NCBI GenBank assembly: GCA_031216915.1
Contig: CM062289.1
Coordinates: forward strand, 448,718,910-448,782,909
Direction: 5' to 3'
Source of the DNA: Pictodentalium vernedei
Lineage: Eukaryota; Mollusca; Scaphopoda; Dentaliida; Dentaliidae
DNA: 64,000 nucleotides
A program made the translations under genes and the position numbers. The notes under the pieces were generated by a model. The model saw nothing but the letters and a program-made list of their open reading frames with translations, did not search any database and had not been told where the DNA came from. Positions 24,622-35,151 of the stretch are shown here, one piece after another (positions within the stretch are counted from its first letter, which is position 1; every line of letters begins with the position of its first letter).

Positions 24622-25470
24622 AATTCATCTTGTTGGAATTCGTCTTGTTGGAATGACTATTTTCGACATTCGTCTTTTTGGGATGCCCATTTTCGACATT
24701 CGTCTTGTTGGGATTTGTCTTGTTGCAATGACTATTTTCGACATTCGTCTTGTTGGGATTCGTCTTGTTGGAATGACTATTTTCGACATTCGTCTTGTTG
24801 GGATTCGTCTTTTTGGGATGATTATTTTCAACATTCATCTTGTTGGGATTCGTCTTGTTGGGATGACTATTTTCAACATTCGTCTTGATTCGTCTTGGGA
24901 TTCGTCTTGATGGGATGACCATTTTCGACATTCGTCTTGTTGGGATTCGTCTTGTTGGGATGATCCTTTTTGACATTCGTCTTGTTGGGACTCGTCTTGT
25001 TGGGATTCGTCTCATTGGGATGACTATTTTGGACATTCATCTTGTTGGGATTCGTCTTGATGGGATTCGTCTTGTTGGGATTCGTCTCGTTGGGATGACT
25101 ATTTTCAATATTCGTCTTGTTGGGATTCGTCTTGTTGGGATGACCATTTTTGACATTCATCTTGTTGGGATTCGTCTTGTTGGGATGATCCTTTTCGACA
25201 TTCGTCTTGTTGGGATTCGTCTTGTTGGGATTCGTCTTGTTGGGATTACCCTTTTCGACATTCGTCTTGTTGGGATTCGTCTTGTTGGGATTCGTCTCAT
25301 TGGGATGACTATTTTGGACATTCGTCTTGTTGGGATTCGTCTTGTTGGGATTCGTCTCGTTGGGATGACCCTTTTCGACATTCGTCTTGTTGGGATTCGT
25401 CTTGTTGGGATTCGTCTCATTGGGATGACTATTTTGGACATTCGTCTGTTAGGATTCGTCTTGTTGGGCT
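24622..25470. repeat. 15-bp satellite array, ATTCGTCTTGTTGGG
   Basis: Tandem 15-mers ATTCGTCTTGTTGGG alternate with the variant 15-mer ATGACTATTTTCGAC, making 45- and 60-bp higher-order units. Because the period is a multiple of three and the unit lacks stops in several frames, both strands show long open frames that are not genes. A short continuation is at 25583-25655. Confidence 0.95.
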
Positions 25471-25764
25471 TCCAGCACTCAACCAGTTAACTGAAATCTC
25501 TTTGTCCTAAAGTAAGCCATGTTAGCAGTTTATGATGGAAAACCTCAAAATAAATGGGTTATATAGTCATTTTAATTAAATTCCTCTTGTTGGGATTCGT
25601 CTTGTTGGGATGACCATTTTCGATATTCGTCTTGTTGGGATTCGTCTTGATAGGAGTAAACCAGGTAGAGTGGTATCAACATACAGTAGCTAAACCTTTT
25701 CACAATTTTTTTTTCCCAATCAGTTTGAACGTTTGACTACTATTCTCTGTTGAAACTCATTTAA

Positions 25765-26007
25765 CCCTTTACCCAACGTAACGGCCAAAACCGGCCAGCG
25801 CTATTCTCAAAAATCGTCAATTAATTTTCATTGTTTTTTCATTTTTTGTCTCAAAAACATAGATTATGACCCCTCGTTGGAACGAGCTCGTCGAGCTCGT
25901 TCCAACGAGGGGTCATAACCTATGTTTTTGAGACAAAAAATGAAAAAAATTAGTTATTCAAGAATTTGTTTTGCAAGTGTCGTCTGCTTTTCGTGTTAGG
26001 TAAAGGG
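25765..26007. mobile_element. TTAA foldback MITE, subfamily 1
   Basis: TTAA at 25761-25764 and 26008-26011. Near-perfect central hairpin, so probably one of the younger copies. Confidence 0.94.
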
Positions 26008-26126
26008 TTAAAAATATAAAAACGGTGTTTTCACCATCTTTTGATGTTATGTAACTTTTTCTGTGTTCATTGTATCAACAGTGTACACATCGGGACATAT
26101 AATACAGACATTGTCCTTTCTATTAA

Positions 26127-26369
26127 CCCTTTACCTAACATGAAAAGCAGACGACACTTGCCAAAAAAATTCTTGAATAACTAATTTTTTCATTTTTTTG
26201 TCTCAAAAAAATAGGTTATGACCCCTCACTGGAACGAGCTCGACGAGCTCGTTCCAACGAGGGGTCATAACATATGTTTTTGAGACAAAAAATGAAAATA
26301 TTTTGAAAATTAATTGGCGATTTTTGAGAATAGCGCTGGCCGGTTTAGGCCGTTACGTTGGGTAAAGGG
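26127..26369. mobile_element. TTAA foldback MITE, subfamily 1, reverse orientation
   Basis: TTAA at 26123-26126 and 26370-26373. Opposite in orientation to the copy only 115 bp away. Confidence 0.94.
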
Positions 26370-26488
26370 TTAATATAAAAGTGTAGGAGGAGACGTTTGC
26401 TAATTTCTTTCCTGGGAAGAATAAAAACTTGTACATTTCTGTACAAACTCATTCGCTCAATAAAGAGCCAAAGTAGACGGTTTGCGTT

Positions 26489-26584
26489 CAAGTTTCCTTT
26501 TGTTACTTTTAGTAAACGAAAACAACAGCCAACTCCGAGAGCTGTCTATTGTTTTCGTTTATTAAAAGTATCAAAAGGAAACTT
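26489..26584. repeat. palindromic element, unclassified
   Basis: Arms caagtttccttttgttactt/tatcaaaaggaaacttg with loop agccaactccgagagct. The flanking words attcgctcaataaagagcc relate it to 22550-22690. Confidence 0.7.
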
Positions 26585-28085
26585 GTCTTTATTTTCTTAC
26601 TGGTGTATCAACAATTAATTGGACCCTCCTCGCTCATCTGATAATTTCAAGGAAGGTAACTTTGTGGAAAGTCGAGTTTCATGACAAAAAACTTCTGGGA
26701 TGGGACCGGATGGCTTTCAACGAAATGGGAGGGTAGGGGGTGGGGGTTGGGTGTTCAATTATATAGAAAACAGTTAGGTTTTCTGGTTTGTCCCAAAAAT
26801 CGTAACCGAACCGGAAAACCGCCCAGTTCTATAAGTTACAGCACGTTTACTTGCAAGGTATGGCGTCATGTGAGGATCAATATTGATCGCGCTGAGCCCC
26901 ATATGAACATGCCAAGTAAACGCCCTTTAACGTACTTATCATGCCAGGAAATGAATATAAATAATAAATTAAAAGATCTGAATCGCTTCATTTTGAATAT
27001 TTATCAGGAAACTGTCTTTTATTTGCACGAAAATAGGTAAAAACCTGAGGTGGAAAAATTAATTCGGAAACAAAATGGCAGAGCAGAGGGATTGTATGGG
27101 CTCATACAGGTCACTGGCAATGTATGGACTCAATCCGATAGCCGGTTCCCCATTGAATAATCTAATATCGCATAGTCCACCGATGCTATTAGAGCACGTT
27201 GACTGGTCAAATTAAACAGGCGGCATGATAATACTAGTTACCCTGTTTTGCTTTCCTATCTGTTCTGCCTGCTTTCGGATCCACGTTAATTTCTTTCTCA
27301 CTGGACTGATTGAGGATTTAAGTAAAATGAGAGAATTTCGACCTTGGTAAGCCATATTGTTGACTTCCCCTATCTCTACAACACCACCTTTTGTTCATTC
27401 GAACACAACCCGCCTGTCCGTGGCAACATCTGTGGAGCAGTGCTTGTTTACTATGGTAAATAAGTTCTGCTTTACTGGTAAAATAAAATCCGAAACCAAT
27501 ATCTGGGGTGGATGCCTTCTATGATGGGCAGCTTGGGTATAACGATTGGCTAAGCTTGACTTCATACCTATTTTGCAAACTTGATATAGCCACAGATGAT
27601 GAAAGTTACCTTATGTTTGCCACCACTACAGGTCTGTACTCACTGGGTGAACGGTCGTTTCGCTCGCCTCAAAAGAATCGTTCGCATAAATATAATACTC
27701 TCGAATTGCACTTGATATTCATTTGTTATCTCTTCCAGATGATTTCAAGGCAGTTCGGGGCTCGTGAAACACATGAAAAACCTCAACTCGGTCGTTGATT
27801 CCAATCCAGGGTACCCCACTCCCATTGTCTTCCGTATTTTATACCACGATTCACTTTGATGTAAGTGAATGCAGCTGATATTTTAAAGACAAATACCACC
27901 ATCAGCGGCCTGTTTACGTTTTCGCCTGACACTGTTTTGTGACGAAGCATTTAATTCGCGCAATAAAGCCAGTCAGATGCGTAACGACCAATCAGATGCG
28001 TTCTTACATGACGCCCTTGCATGCAGGCAATTAAATAACTCTTCCAGAAGAGTGATCTACTTTGTAATGATGATAAAACTTAGTG
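26585..28085. other. no gene recognised
   Basis: Short open frames only, none recognisable. 27915-28025 is an inverted relative of 17390-17500. Confidence 0.5.
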
Positions 28086-28660
28086 CCTTTTGACTCCATG
28101 AAAAAAGTTCGTGAAATAAGCAACAGCATTATTAGCTGATCATCTCCTTTCAGACACGTAACCAGGTGTCCATCCATTCGGAAGGGGTAGGGGCATATCG
28201 CGAAGGTCGAAGTCTTGAGAATGGCGGGGGAGTAGATTCAAAATTTCCGAAACATTTTGAAAAAATATGCCGAAAATGGAGCTATTTTGAAACTAGAAAA
28301 ACAATCTAGCCTGGTATGTCACCTGTAATTTCATTAGTTTACGCTTCATGCAGGTTGTAGAATTCAAAAGTTTTACGGAGGGGAGCCCACTGAGCCCTTT
28401 CTAACAGTGTTTTACGCCAAGGAGCCTTAATGTTACACGAACAAAGTTCGGGAAATAAGCATCAGTATTGTTTGTTGCTCCTCTCACCAGGTATTCATGC
28501 ATATTGGTGGAGGGGCACATGGATCTTTTGAGAAGCATTTTTATGTTGTACATTTTTCAAAATTTCCGAAAAAGGTTGAAACATATGCCGAAAATGGAGC
28601 TATTTTGAAGCTAGATAAAACGTCTAGCCTGGCATGCCATCAGTAATTTCATTAATTATA
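28086..28660. repeat. diverged direct repeat of about 290 bp, two copies
   Basis: Shared ordered words: aaagttcg(t/g)gaaataagca, ccaggt(g/a)tcca, aaatatgccgaaaatggagc, tattttga and tctagcctgg(t/c)atg. The copies start near 28100 and 28430. Confidence 0.75.
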
Positions 28661-28817
28661 TCCCAGATCGTAAAATACAGAATATTTCGGGCTACGCCAC
28701 TGTCTCAACTCAGGCTATGCACTGACACCCATTAATCATATTGCTACTGATTTACCTTTCTCGTTCTCCAAAAGGAATGTATAAGATAATAATTTAATAA
28801 TAAGGGTTGCTTATGTT

Positions 28818-28935
28818 AGTTTAGCGACACTTTCAATAGCCAGGATCATATCGTGTCGTACAGTTTTAGGGGAGTAGGAGGTCGGAGTACTTGTAGACAA
28901 CCACCAAGCAGCAGCGAGCGTCTTTAATTTACTAA
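28818..28935 (-). mobile_element. SINE fragment
   Basis: Tail-proximal body only (ACAGTTTTAGGGGAGTAGGA region, inverted). 5' truncated; abuts a second SINE. Confidence 0.65.
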
Positions 28936-28944
28936 CACGACACA

Positions 28945-29297
28945 ATCAGAGTTTGTTTGTTTGTTTATTGGGGTTTAGCATCACTTTTAACAGCCATGGT
29001 CATATCGGATCGGACTGTTACGAGTACGGAGTATCCGAAGAAAACTACAAGCATCGGTGAGTAACTACCAGACTCCTTACTTTACTAACCTTGATACAAG
29101 CAGAATTAGATTGAGGGCAAATACACCATCGACGTGCAGTATACGCCTTAGTACACACCTACATTGTGACCCTCGAGGGTAAGTGTAAGTGTGTTGCCAA
29201 ATGGCACAGACGAGGGCGGCGCTGGTTATGACTGCAGTGAGGGCCTTTCAGTGTAAAGTCCAATGCTCTAACCAATGACCTAACGCGCCCCCTCTAA
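28945..29297 (-). mobile_element. SINE, older tRNA-headed subfamily
   Basis: On the minus strand the head reads GCGCGTTAGGTCATTGGTTA then GAGCATTGGACTTTA, tRNA A-box-like; the B box is eroded. The body contains CTGCACGTCGATGGTGTA and the tail is AAACAAACAAAC. More diverged than 12132-12497. Confidence 0.8.
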
Positions 29298-29414
29298 TAA
29301 TAAAGTAATCCACTTACAGATGGCCTTACCCCCTCTAATAATAATGTAATCCGCTTACAGATGGCCTTACCCCCTCTAATAATAATGTAATCCACTTACA
29401 GATGGCCTTACCCC
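29291..29414. repeat. tandem repeat, about 42 bp x 3
   Basis: Three near-identical copies of cctctaataataa(a/t)gtaatc-c(a/g)cttacagatggccttac. It runs into the start of a TTAA MITE. Confidence 0.9.
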
Positions 29415-29645
29415 CTTTGGACCCGAGAGGTCGCTTTTCCGGTCCAGTAACATGATACGTCATAATTTCATTAAGTAGGGTAGCTGCTGACTGAATATGT
29501 GGGCCAGATCAATCAATATTTGCAGAGTGCAGCCCCAAGGCTGCACGTTGAAAATAATAATTTGTCAACCTCAAAATAGTGAATATGGACTCTTCCAATT
29601 GCTGCCATCCAAGTGACATGGAAGATACCACCTGGGTTCAAAGGG
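29412..29645. mobile_element. second TTAA-flanked MITE family, copy 2
   Basis: Right TTAA at 29646-29649, left target TTAC. Ends CCCTTTGGACCC/GGGTTCAAAGGG. Same core as 11141-11372. A fragment of the same family lies near 14010-14095. Confidence 0.75.
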
Positions 29646-29825
29646 TTAATTTCTAATTTGTGCAGGCCTGTGCTATTGACAGCTTCAAAACACCAGCTCC
29701 TTCCAATTTCCTTAACATCACTACCACTGGATTACCGCTGTCTTCTTCTCTCTAACGTCTAGGAATTCTGCTGCTTTCGGCTCCTAACATCTCTATAGTC
29801 TTCTATCACCACAGTAGAATGTAAT

Positions 29826-29985
29826 GTAGTAGTGTGCCATGTACCCGCCACCCGGACACTCCTCATTTTGGGGACCTCGGTTGGGGGGGGGGGGGCTTGG
29901 AAGTGACGTCATGTCACGCGACCCAGTGGCGCCATGTTGGAATGCCATGGTAACTCTCGTGAGCGGCCATGTTGATACGTCATAG
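29826..29985 (-). repeat. dispersed repeat, inverted relative of 38815-38970
   Basis: Shared words tggaatgccatggtaac, gcggccat(g/t)tt, gacgtcatg and ccggacactcctc-ttttggggacctcgg. Confidence 0.75.
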
Positions 29986-30091
29986 TGATGGATGATGGGA
30001 TGAGTGAACGGATGAGTGTGTGACTAAACGTTAACTCATTAGTCCAGACTGTTCGACACGAGATGAATCTGGCTGTAGAAGGTGTTGTTAA

Positions 30092-30325
30092 CCCTTTACC
30101 CAACGAATCGCCCGCATCCGCCAGTGCAAATTCAGCAGTTGAAAATATATTATTTTTCAAAAAATTTCAACAAAACCATATCATGTGACCCCTCGTTGGA
30201 ACGAGCTCAACGAGCTCGTTCCAACGAGGGGTCACATGATATGGTTTTGTTGAAATTTTTGGAAAAATCTGAAAAAATGCTATTTAAAATAATAAATTTT
30301 GATATCGTCTGCGTTGGGTAAAGGG
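30092..30325. mobile_element. TTAA foldback MITE, subfamily 2
   Basis: TTAA at 30088-30091 and 30326-30329. Near-perfect hairpin. It sits at the same place in both tandem units, so it inserted before the duplication. Confidence 0.94.
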
Positions 30326-30844
30326 TTAAGTCCCAAATTGACGGTGTAATACATAATCATCAAGATTAAGAGTCAAAAACTCTTCTAGATAGTGTGTTAT
30401 TTCCCGGTCTGAAGTAGTTGATAGGACGCCTGTCTGGACTTCATAATCAGTAATTGTCTTGACTCTTCATAATGCACACAGGATCTCTGACTGGAACAAA
30501 CTCTCTGTGTTCAATTGATCGAGGTATTCCTTTTAACAGCCTCGCGGAAATCAGCCTTAGAAATTCCTTTTTTGCAAGTCTGATCCTTATGAGTGGAAAG
30601 CATTGTTATTTATTACATACAAGACACTGTAATCCTTTCTGTCGTGGTCTGACTATTGTCTTCAATTCGATATATATGCTGTCGACTTCCGTAATTAAAC
30701 CGACGCTCATGACACAACCTCCCAAAAATTTATACTCTTGTGAACAGTTTGTGCACCTTTTCTTCGCCATTCTGTCATTCCAGATAATACGTAATACCAT
30801 AAATAATCTTGGTGCAAATCAATTGAGTTAGCTCATTGCTCCAG

Positions 30845-30940
30845 ATTCATTCATTCATTCATTCATTCATTCATTCATTCATTCATTCATTCATTCATTC
30901 ATTCATTCATTCATTCATTCATTCATTCATTCATTCATTC
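30845..30940. repeat. (ATTC)n microsatellite
   Basis: About 24 uninterrupted units. Confidence 0.98.
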
Positions 30941-31086
30941 GAGTGCATGATTGAATGAATGCATGTATGACTGATAATTAACTCATCACGACAAAGGTAA
31001 ACGCTCCTTGTGCATGTGAACCAGTCAGCTCAATACTCCAGAGTCTAAGCTCGTGATAGTTAGCTCGTTCGTCCCTTTTTATTAAC

Positions 31087-31176
31087 CAATTCATTCATTC
31101 ATTCATTCATTCATTCATTCATTCATTCATTCATTCATTCATTCATTCATTCATTCATTCATTCATTCATTCATTC
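31087..31176. repeat. (ATTC)n microsatellite
   Basis: About 22 uninterrupted units. Confidence 0.98.
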
Positions 31177-31897
31177 GAGTGGCTGTTTGGGTGATTGAAT
31201 GAATGAATGAAAGAGTGACTGAAAATAAACTAATTACATCAGTAATAATAGCCAGGTTCGTTCATTCATCCGCGCATTTGTTTAGTCATTCAGCCATTCA
31301 TTAGGAAGGGTGGTTGGGTGGGTGAACGGGTGAATACGATTGATGATTAGCTTCCAACCTAAAAGTGAAAGCTCCTTGTCTCAATGTCAACTCAGTGACT
31401 GTGCGCGAAATGCTTACATGTACTTGGCTAACTCGATGCCAAGTTCGTCCCTTTCTTTCTTCCTTCATTTCTTTGTTCATTCGGTCATCTATTCATCTGA
31501 ATGGATGATTGGATGGGTGAGCGATAGAGTATGTGACTGAAAGTTAACTCATTAGACCAGATATCTCGTCACGAGATGACCCTGGCTGTTGAAAATGTAG
31601 TTAAGCCCCAGCGAATAAAAAAACTCTAGATTCAAGCTCTTTCAAAAGCAATTGGGAACGAGGAACATTCGTTCGTTTGTCCCTTTTTGTCGTACCTCCA
31701 TCCTTTCCTCCACGTACCCATTCATTCATCCATTCACTTATTCATTAGTCCGATCGTTCGTTCGTTCACTCGCTCATTCATTCATTTATTTGAATGGATG
31801 ATTGGAGGAGTGAACGGATGAGTGTGTGACTGAACTTTAACTCATTAGTCCAGACTGTTGGACACGAGATGACCCTGGCTATTGAAGGTGTTGTAAA

Positions 31898-32140
31898 CCC
31901 TTTACCCAACGAATCGCACGCATCCGCCCGCGTAATATGCAAATTCCGCAGTTGAAAATATATTATTTTTCAAAAAAATTTCAACAAAACCATATCATGT
32001 GACCCCCTCGTTGGAACGAGCTCGACGAGCTCGTTCCAACGAGGAGTCACATGATATGGTTTTGTTGAAATTTTTTGAAAAATCTGAAAAAATGCTATTT
32101 AAAATAATAAATTTTGATATCGTCTGCGTTGGGTAAAGGG
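31898..32140. mobile_element. TTAA foldback MITE, subfamily 2 (paralogous insertion)
   Basis: Right TTAA at 32141-32144, left target TAAA. Duplicate of 30092-30325 carried in unit 2. Confidence 0.93.
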
Positions 32141-32732
32141 TTAAGTCCCAATAAATAAACAAACAAATAAATAAATAAATAAATAAATAAATAGATCTAC
32201 ATTCAAAAGCTCCTTGCCAAATATCCAAACTCCCGAATTGATAGTATAATACTTAATCATCAAGATTAAGAGTCAAAAACTCTTCTAGATTGTCTGTTAT
32301 TTCCCAGTCTGAAGTAGTTGATAGGATGCCTGTCTGGACTTCATAATCAGTAAATTCATAATGCACACAGGATGTCTGACTGGAACAAACTCTCTATGTC
32401 CAATTGATCGAGGTATTCTCTTTAACAGCCTCGCGGTAATCAGCCTTAGAAATTCATGTTTTGCAAGTCTGATAGTTTTAAGTGGAAAGCATTGTTATTT
32501 ATTACATACAAGACACTATAATCCTTTCTGCCGTGGTCTGACTATTGTCTTCAATTCGATATATATGCTGTCGACTTCCCTAATTAAACCGATGCTCATG
32601 GCACAACCTCCCAAAATTTTATGCTCTTGTGAACAGTATGTGCACCTTTTCTTCGCCATTCAGTCATTCCAGATAATATGTAATACCATAAATAATCTTG
32701 GCGCATATCAACTCAGTTAACTCATTACTCCA

Positions 32733-32845
32733 GAGGAGTCTAATTAATTAATTAATTAATTAATTAATTAATTAATTAATTAATTAATTAATTAATTAAT
32801 TAATCAATCAATCAATCAATTAATTAATTAATTAATTAATTAATT
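32733..32845. repeat. (TTAA)n microsatellite with (TCAA) interruption
   Basis: About 27 units of TTAA/TAAT, self-complementary. Notable because TTAA is the target of the abundant MITE family, yet none has inserted here. Confidence 0.95.
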
Positions 32846-33105
32846 CGAGTGAATGATTGTGTGAGTGAATGAATGCATGTATAACTGATAATTCGTTCGT
32901 TCATTCATCCGCTCATTTGTTTCTTCATTCAGCCATGCATTAGGATGGATTGTTGGGTGGGTGAATGGTTGAGTGTGATTGATTGATAGCTCCCAATCTA
33001 AAGATGAAAGCTTCTCGTCTCAATGTGCATGTGAACCAGTCAGCTCAATACTCCAGAGTCTAAGCTCGTGATAGTTAGCTCGTTCGTCATTTCTTATTAA
33101 CCAAG

Positions 33106-33250
33106 TCATTCATTCATTCATTCATTCATTCATTCATTCATTCATTCATTCATTCATTCATTCATTCATTCATTAGGGTGAATGAATGAATGAATGAATG
33201 AATGAATGAATGAATGAATGAATGAATGAATGAATGAATGAATGAATGAA
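33106..33250. repeat. (ATTC)n joined head-on to (GAAT)n
   Basis: About 17 ATTC units, a short spacer agggt, then about 18 GAAT units: an inverted microsatellite able to form a long hairpin. Confidence 0.97.
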
Positions 33251-33397
33251 AATTAACTCATTACAACGGTAATAATAGCCAAGTTCATTCATCTTCATTC
33301 ATCCGCTCATTTGTTTATTCATTCAGCCATTCATTAGGATGGATGGTTGGGTGGGTGAACAGGTGAGTGCGATTGATGGCTAGCCCCCAACCTAAAG

Positions 33398-33682
33398 GTG
33401 AAAGCTTCTTGTCTCAATGTCAACATGTTAAAATTCAGTTCTCATGACAAGACTAGATATTTTATTGATTTAATGTTCAGTCAGGGATTCCTACCTCTAA
33501 TTACCAAGCCCACAAGAGTAACTCCCTATTCCGCCACTCTTAACGATCACATACTTTCAAATAATATCTCAACAAACTCAAACACGGGAATAGTAATAAC
33601 TGATGTATCTGATCATTTTGGCACATTCTATATTGAAACCGATACCAAGGAAAGTACACGTCGATCTGTTATGTCCAAATGA
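33398..33682 (+). pseudogene. LINE endonuclease C-terminal part
   Basis: Frame open from just inside the LINE to 33682. It ends the endonuclease domain with NDHILSNN and VSDHFGTFYIETD. The first half of the domain, with the metal-binding Glu, is lost to 5' truncation. Confidence 0.85.
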
Positions 33683-33915
33683 AAAATAAACAAAGAAAGG
33701 TGTTAACTTACTTCTATCTCAGTGTGACTCCCCCCCCCCCCCCCCCCCCTGTAATGGAACTAGATTGCCCAAACATGGTTTATAATACATTCATTGATAT
33801 GTATCTAAATGTCTTTGAAGCTGCCTTTCCTCTATCCCAGACACTGGCAAAGACAAATACTATAAGAAGACAACCTTGGAGTCGAAGGGCCTCTTGATCT
33901 CGTCATTAAATAAAC

Positions 33916-34607
33916 AGAGGATATGGAATGAGTGTTTTTCTCATATAATATTTATGAAACGAGTCTAAGAATTTTCCGTTTTGGTGAGCCTCTGGCGAGC
34001 CCAAACAGAAAATTCGGACGAGTTTCATAAATATTAGATGAGAAAAACATTCATTTCATATTCTATTTATCATATGACACACACACGCACAAATTAGCCA
34101 CTTAGTATGACCTTATAACCCATCACCTAACTTGAGTTGCAGACGGCACTTGGAAAAAACATCCTCGTATAACTAAAAATTTTAATTGTTATGACCCCTC
34201 ATTGGAACGAGCTCGACGAGGGGTCATAACCTATATTTTGGAAGCAAAAACTGAAAATATAAAAAAAATGAATGGCGTTTTTCTTGTAGGTAAAAGATTA
34301 ATACAATATAACCCACCCTGAATAGGACAGATAACGTAAATTCTCCCTACTGAAATTATGCAAATATGACCCAGTTGTATTTTGTTTAGCCAATCAAATT
34401 GTCCAGTTTTGAAATTGACCAATGAAAGCTCCCAACTCGAATTATGCAAATTATGAAAATATGGCCCAGTTGTATTTTGTTCAGCCAATCAAATTGTCTA
34501 GTTTTGAAATTGACCAATGAAATTGACGGAAGGCTTTATTTATCACTGATTAATATGAAAACAAAATATCAAATGTTTTAAAGTGAACAAAACGGACGAG
34601 TCATATG
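33916..34607. mobile_element. composite insertion within the LINE
   Basis: ATAAAC occurs at both edges (33910-33915, 34608-34613), a possible target duplication; reading resumes as NKRKFYVKN. It contains a palindrome at 33926-34055 (gagtgtttttctcatataat and inverse), inverted tttatcatatgac/gtcatatgataaa words at 34067 and 34602, a degraded TTAA MITE (34119-34296) and a direct repeat of about 85 bp (34356-34525). Confidence 0.7.
34119..34296. mobile_element. TTAA foldback MITE, old copy nested in the LINE insertion
   Basis: Right TTAA 34297-34300. Keeps ACTTGAGTTGCAGACGGCAC, gttatgacccctcattggaacgagctc (shortened centre) and an AATGGCG arm; third level of nesting. Confidence 0.8.
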
Positions 34608-35151
34608 ATAAACGAAAATTCTATGTGAAAAACTGAAGTGTCCTAGTGACCGCAATATTCAAAACTACAAAACTTACTGTAGAATATTGAACAGAGCTAA
34701 AAATCAATGTAAGGCCATGCATTATAAGAATGTTCCAGCTCAAAATAAACATGACATGCATAAACGTGGCAAATATTAAATGATAGCATAAACAAAGCAA
34801 AACGAGAGGCCAAACTGGCCTCCTTTTTTAAGCAAGGTGAAAGCGAAATAATTGATCCGAACCAAATTGCCACCGAATTCAACAGGTGTTTTGCGAACAT
34901 TGGTAAACAAACAAGTGAGTTATTACCTAGGTCAAATAAGCCTTTCTGGGATTACATGAATGGGGATTTTCGAAATAACTTTTTCATGACACCAACCACC
35001 CCAGCTAAAATTGGTAACGTAGTGCAGTCAATGAAATCGAAATTAAGCAACGACAGTAATGATATCACACCAACTCTCATCAAGCAATCAATCAATCAAA
35101 TTGTAGTGCCCCCTCTCACATCTTATCAATAACTCCTTTGCCCATGGAGTA

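Larger units (their letters stand above)
29989..31795 (+). repeat. tandem 1.8 kb duplication, unit 1
   Basis: Same order of parts as 31796-33420: gatgatgg...gagtgaacggatgagtg, a MITE, about 510 bp of shared unique sequence, then ATTC microsatellites. A third copy of the leading part at 31502-31604 lacks the MITE. Confidence 0.88.
31796..33420 (+). repeat. tandem 1.8 kb duplication, unit 2
   Basis: Second unit, about 93% similar by eye in the unique part. It differs by an added AAAT array after the MITE and a TTAA array in place of the first ATTC array. Confidence 0.88.

Noticed and set aside
24885-25490. 201-residue open frame and several long frames on the other strand
   Set aside because: Produced by a stop-free 15-bp satellite; period divisible by three keeps all copies in frame.
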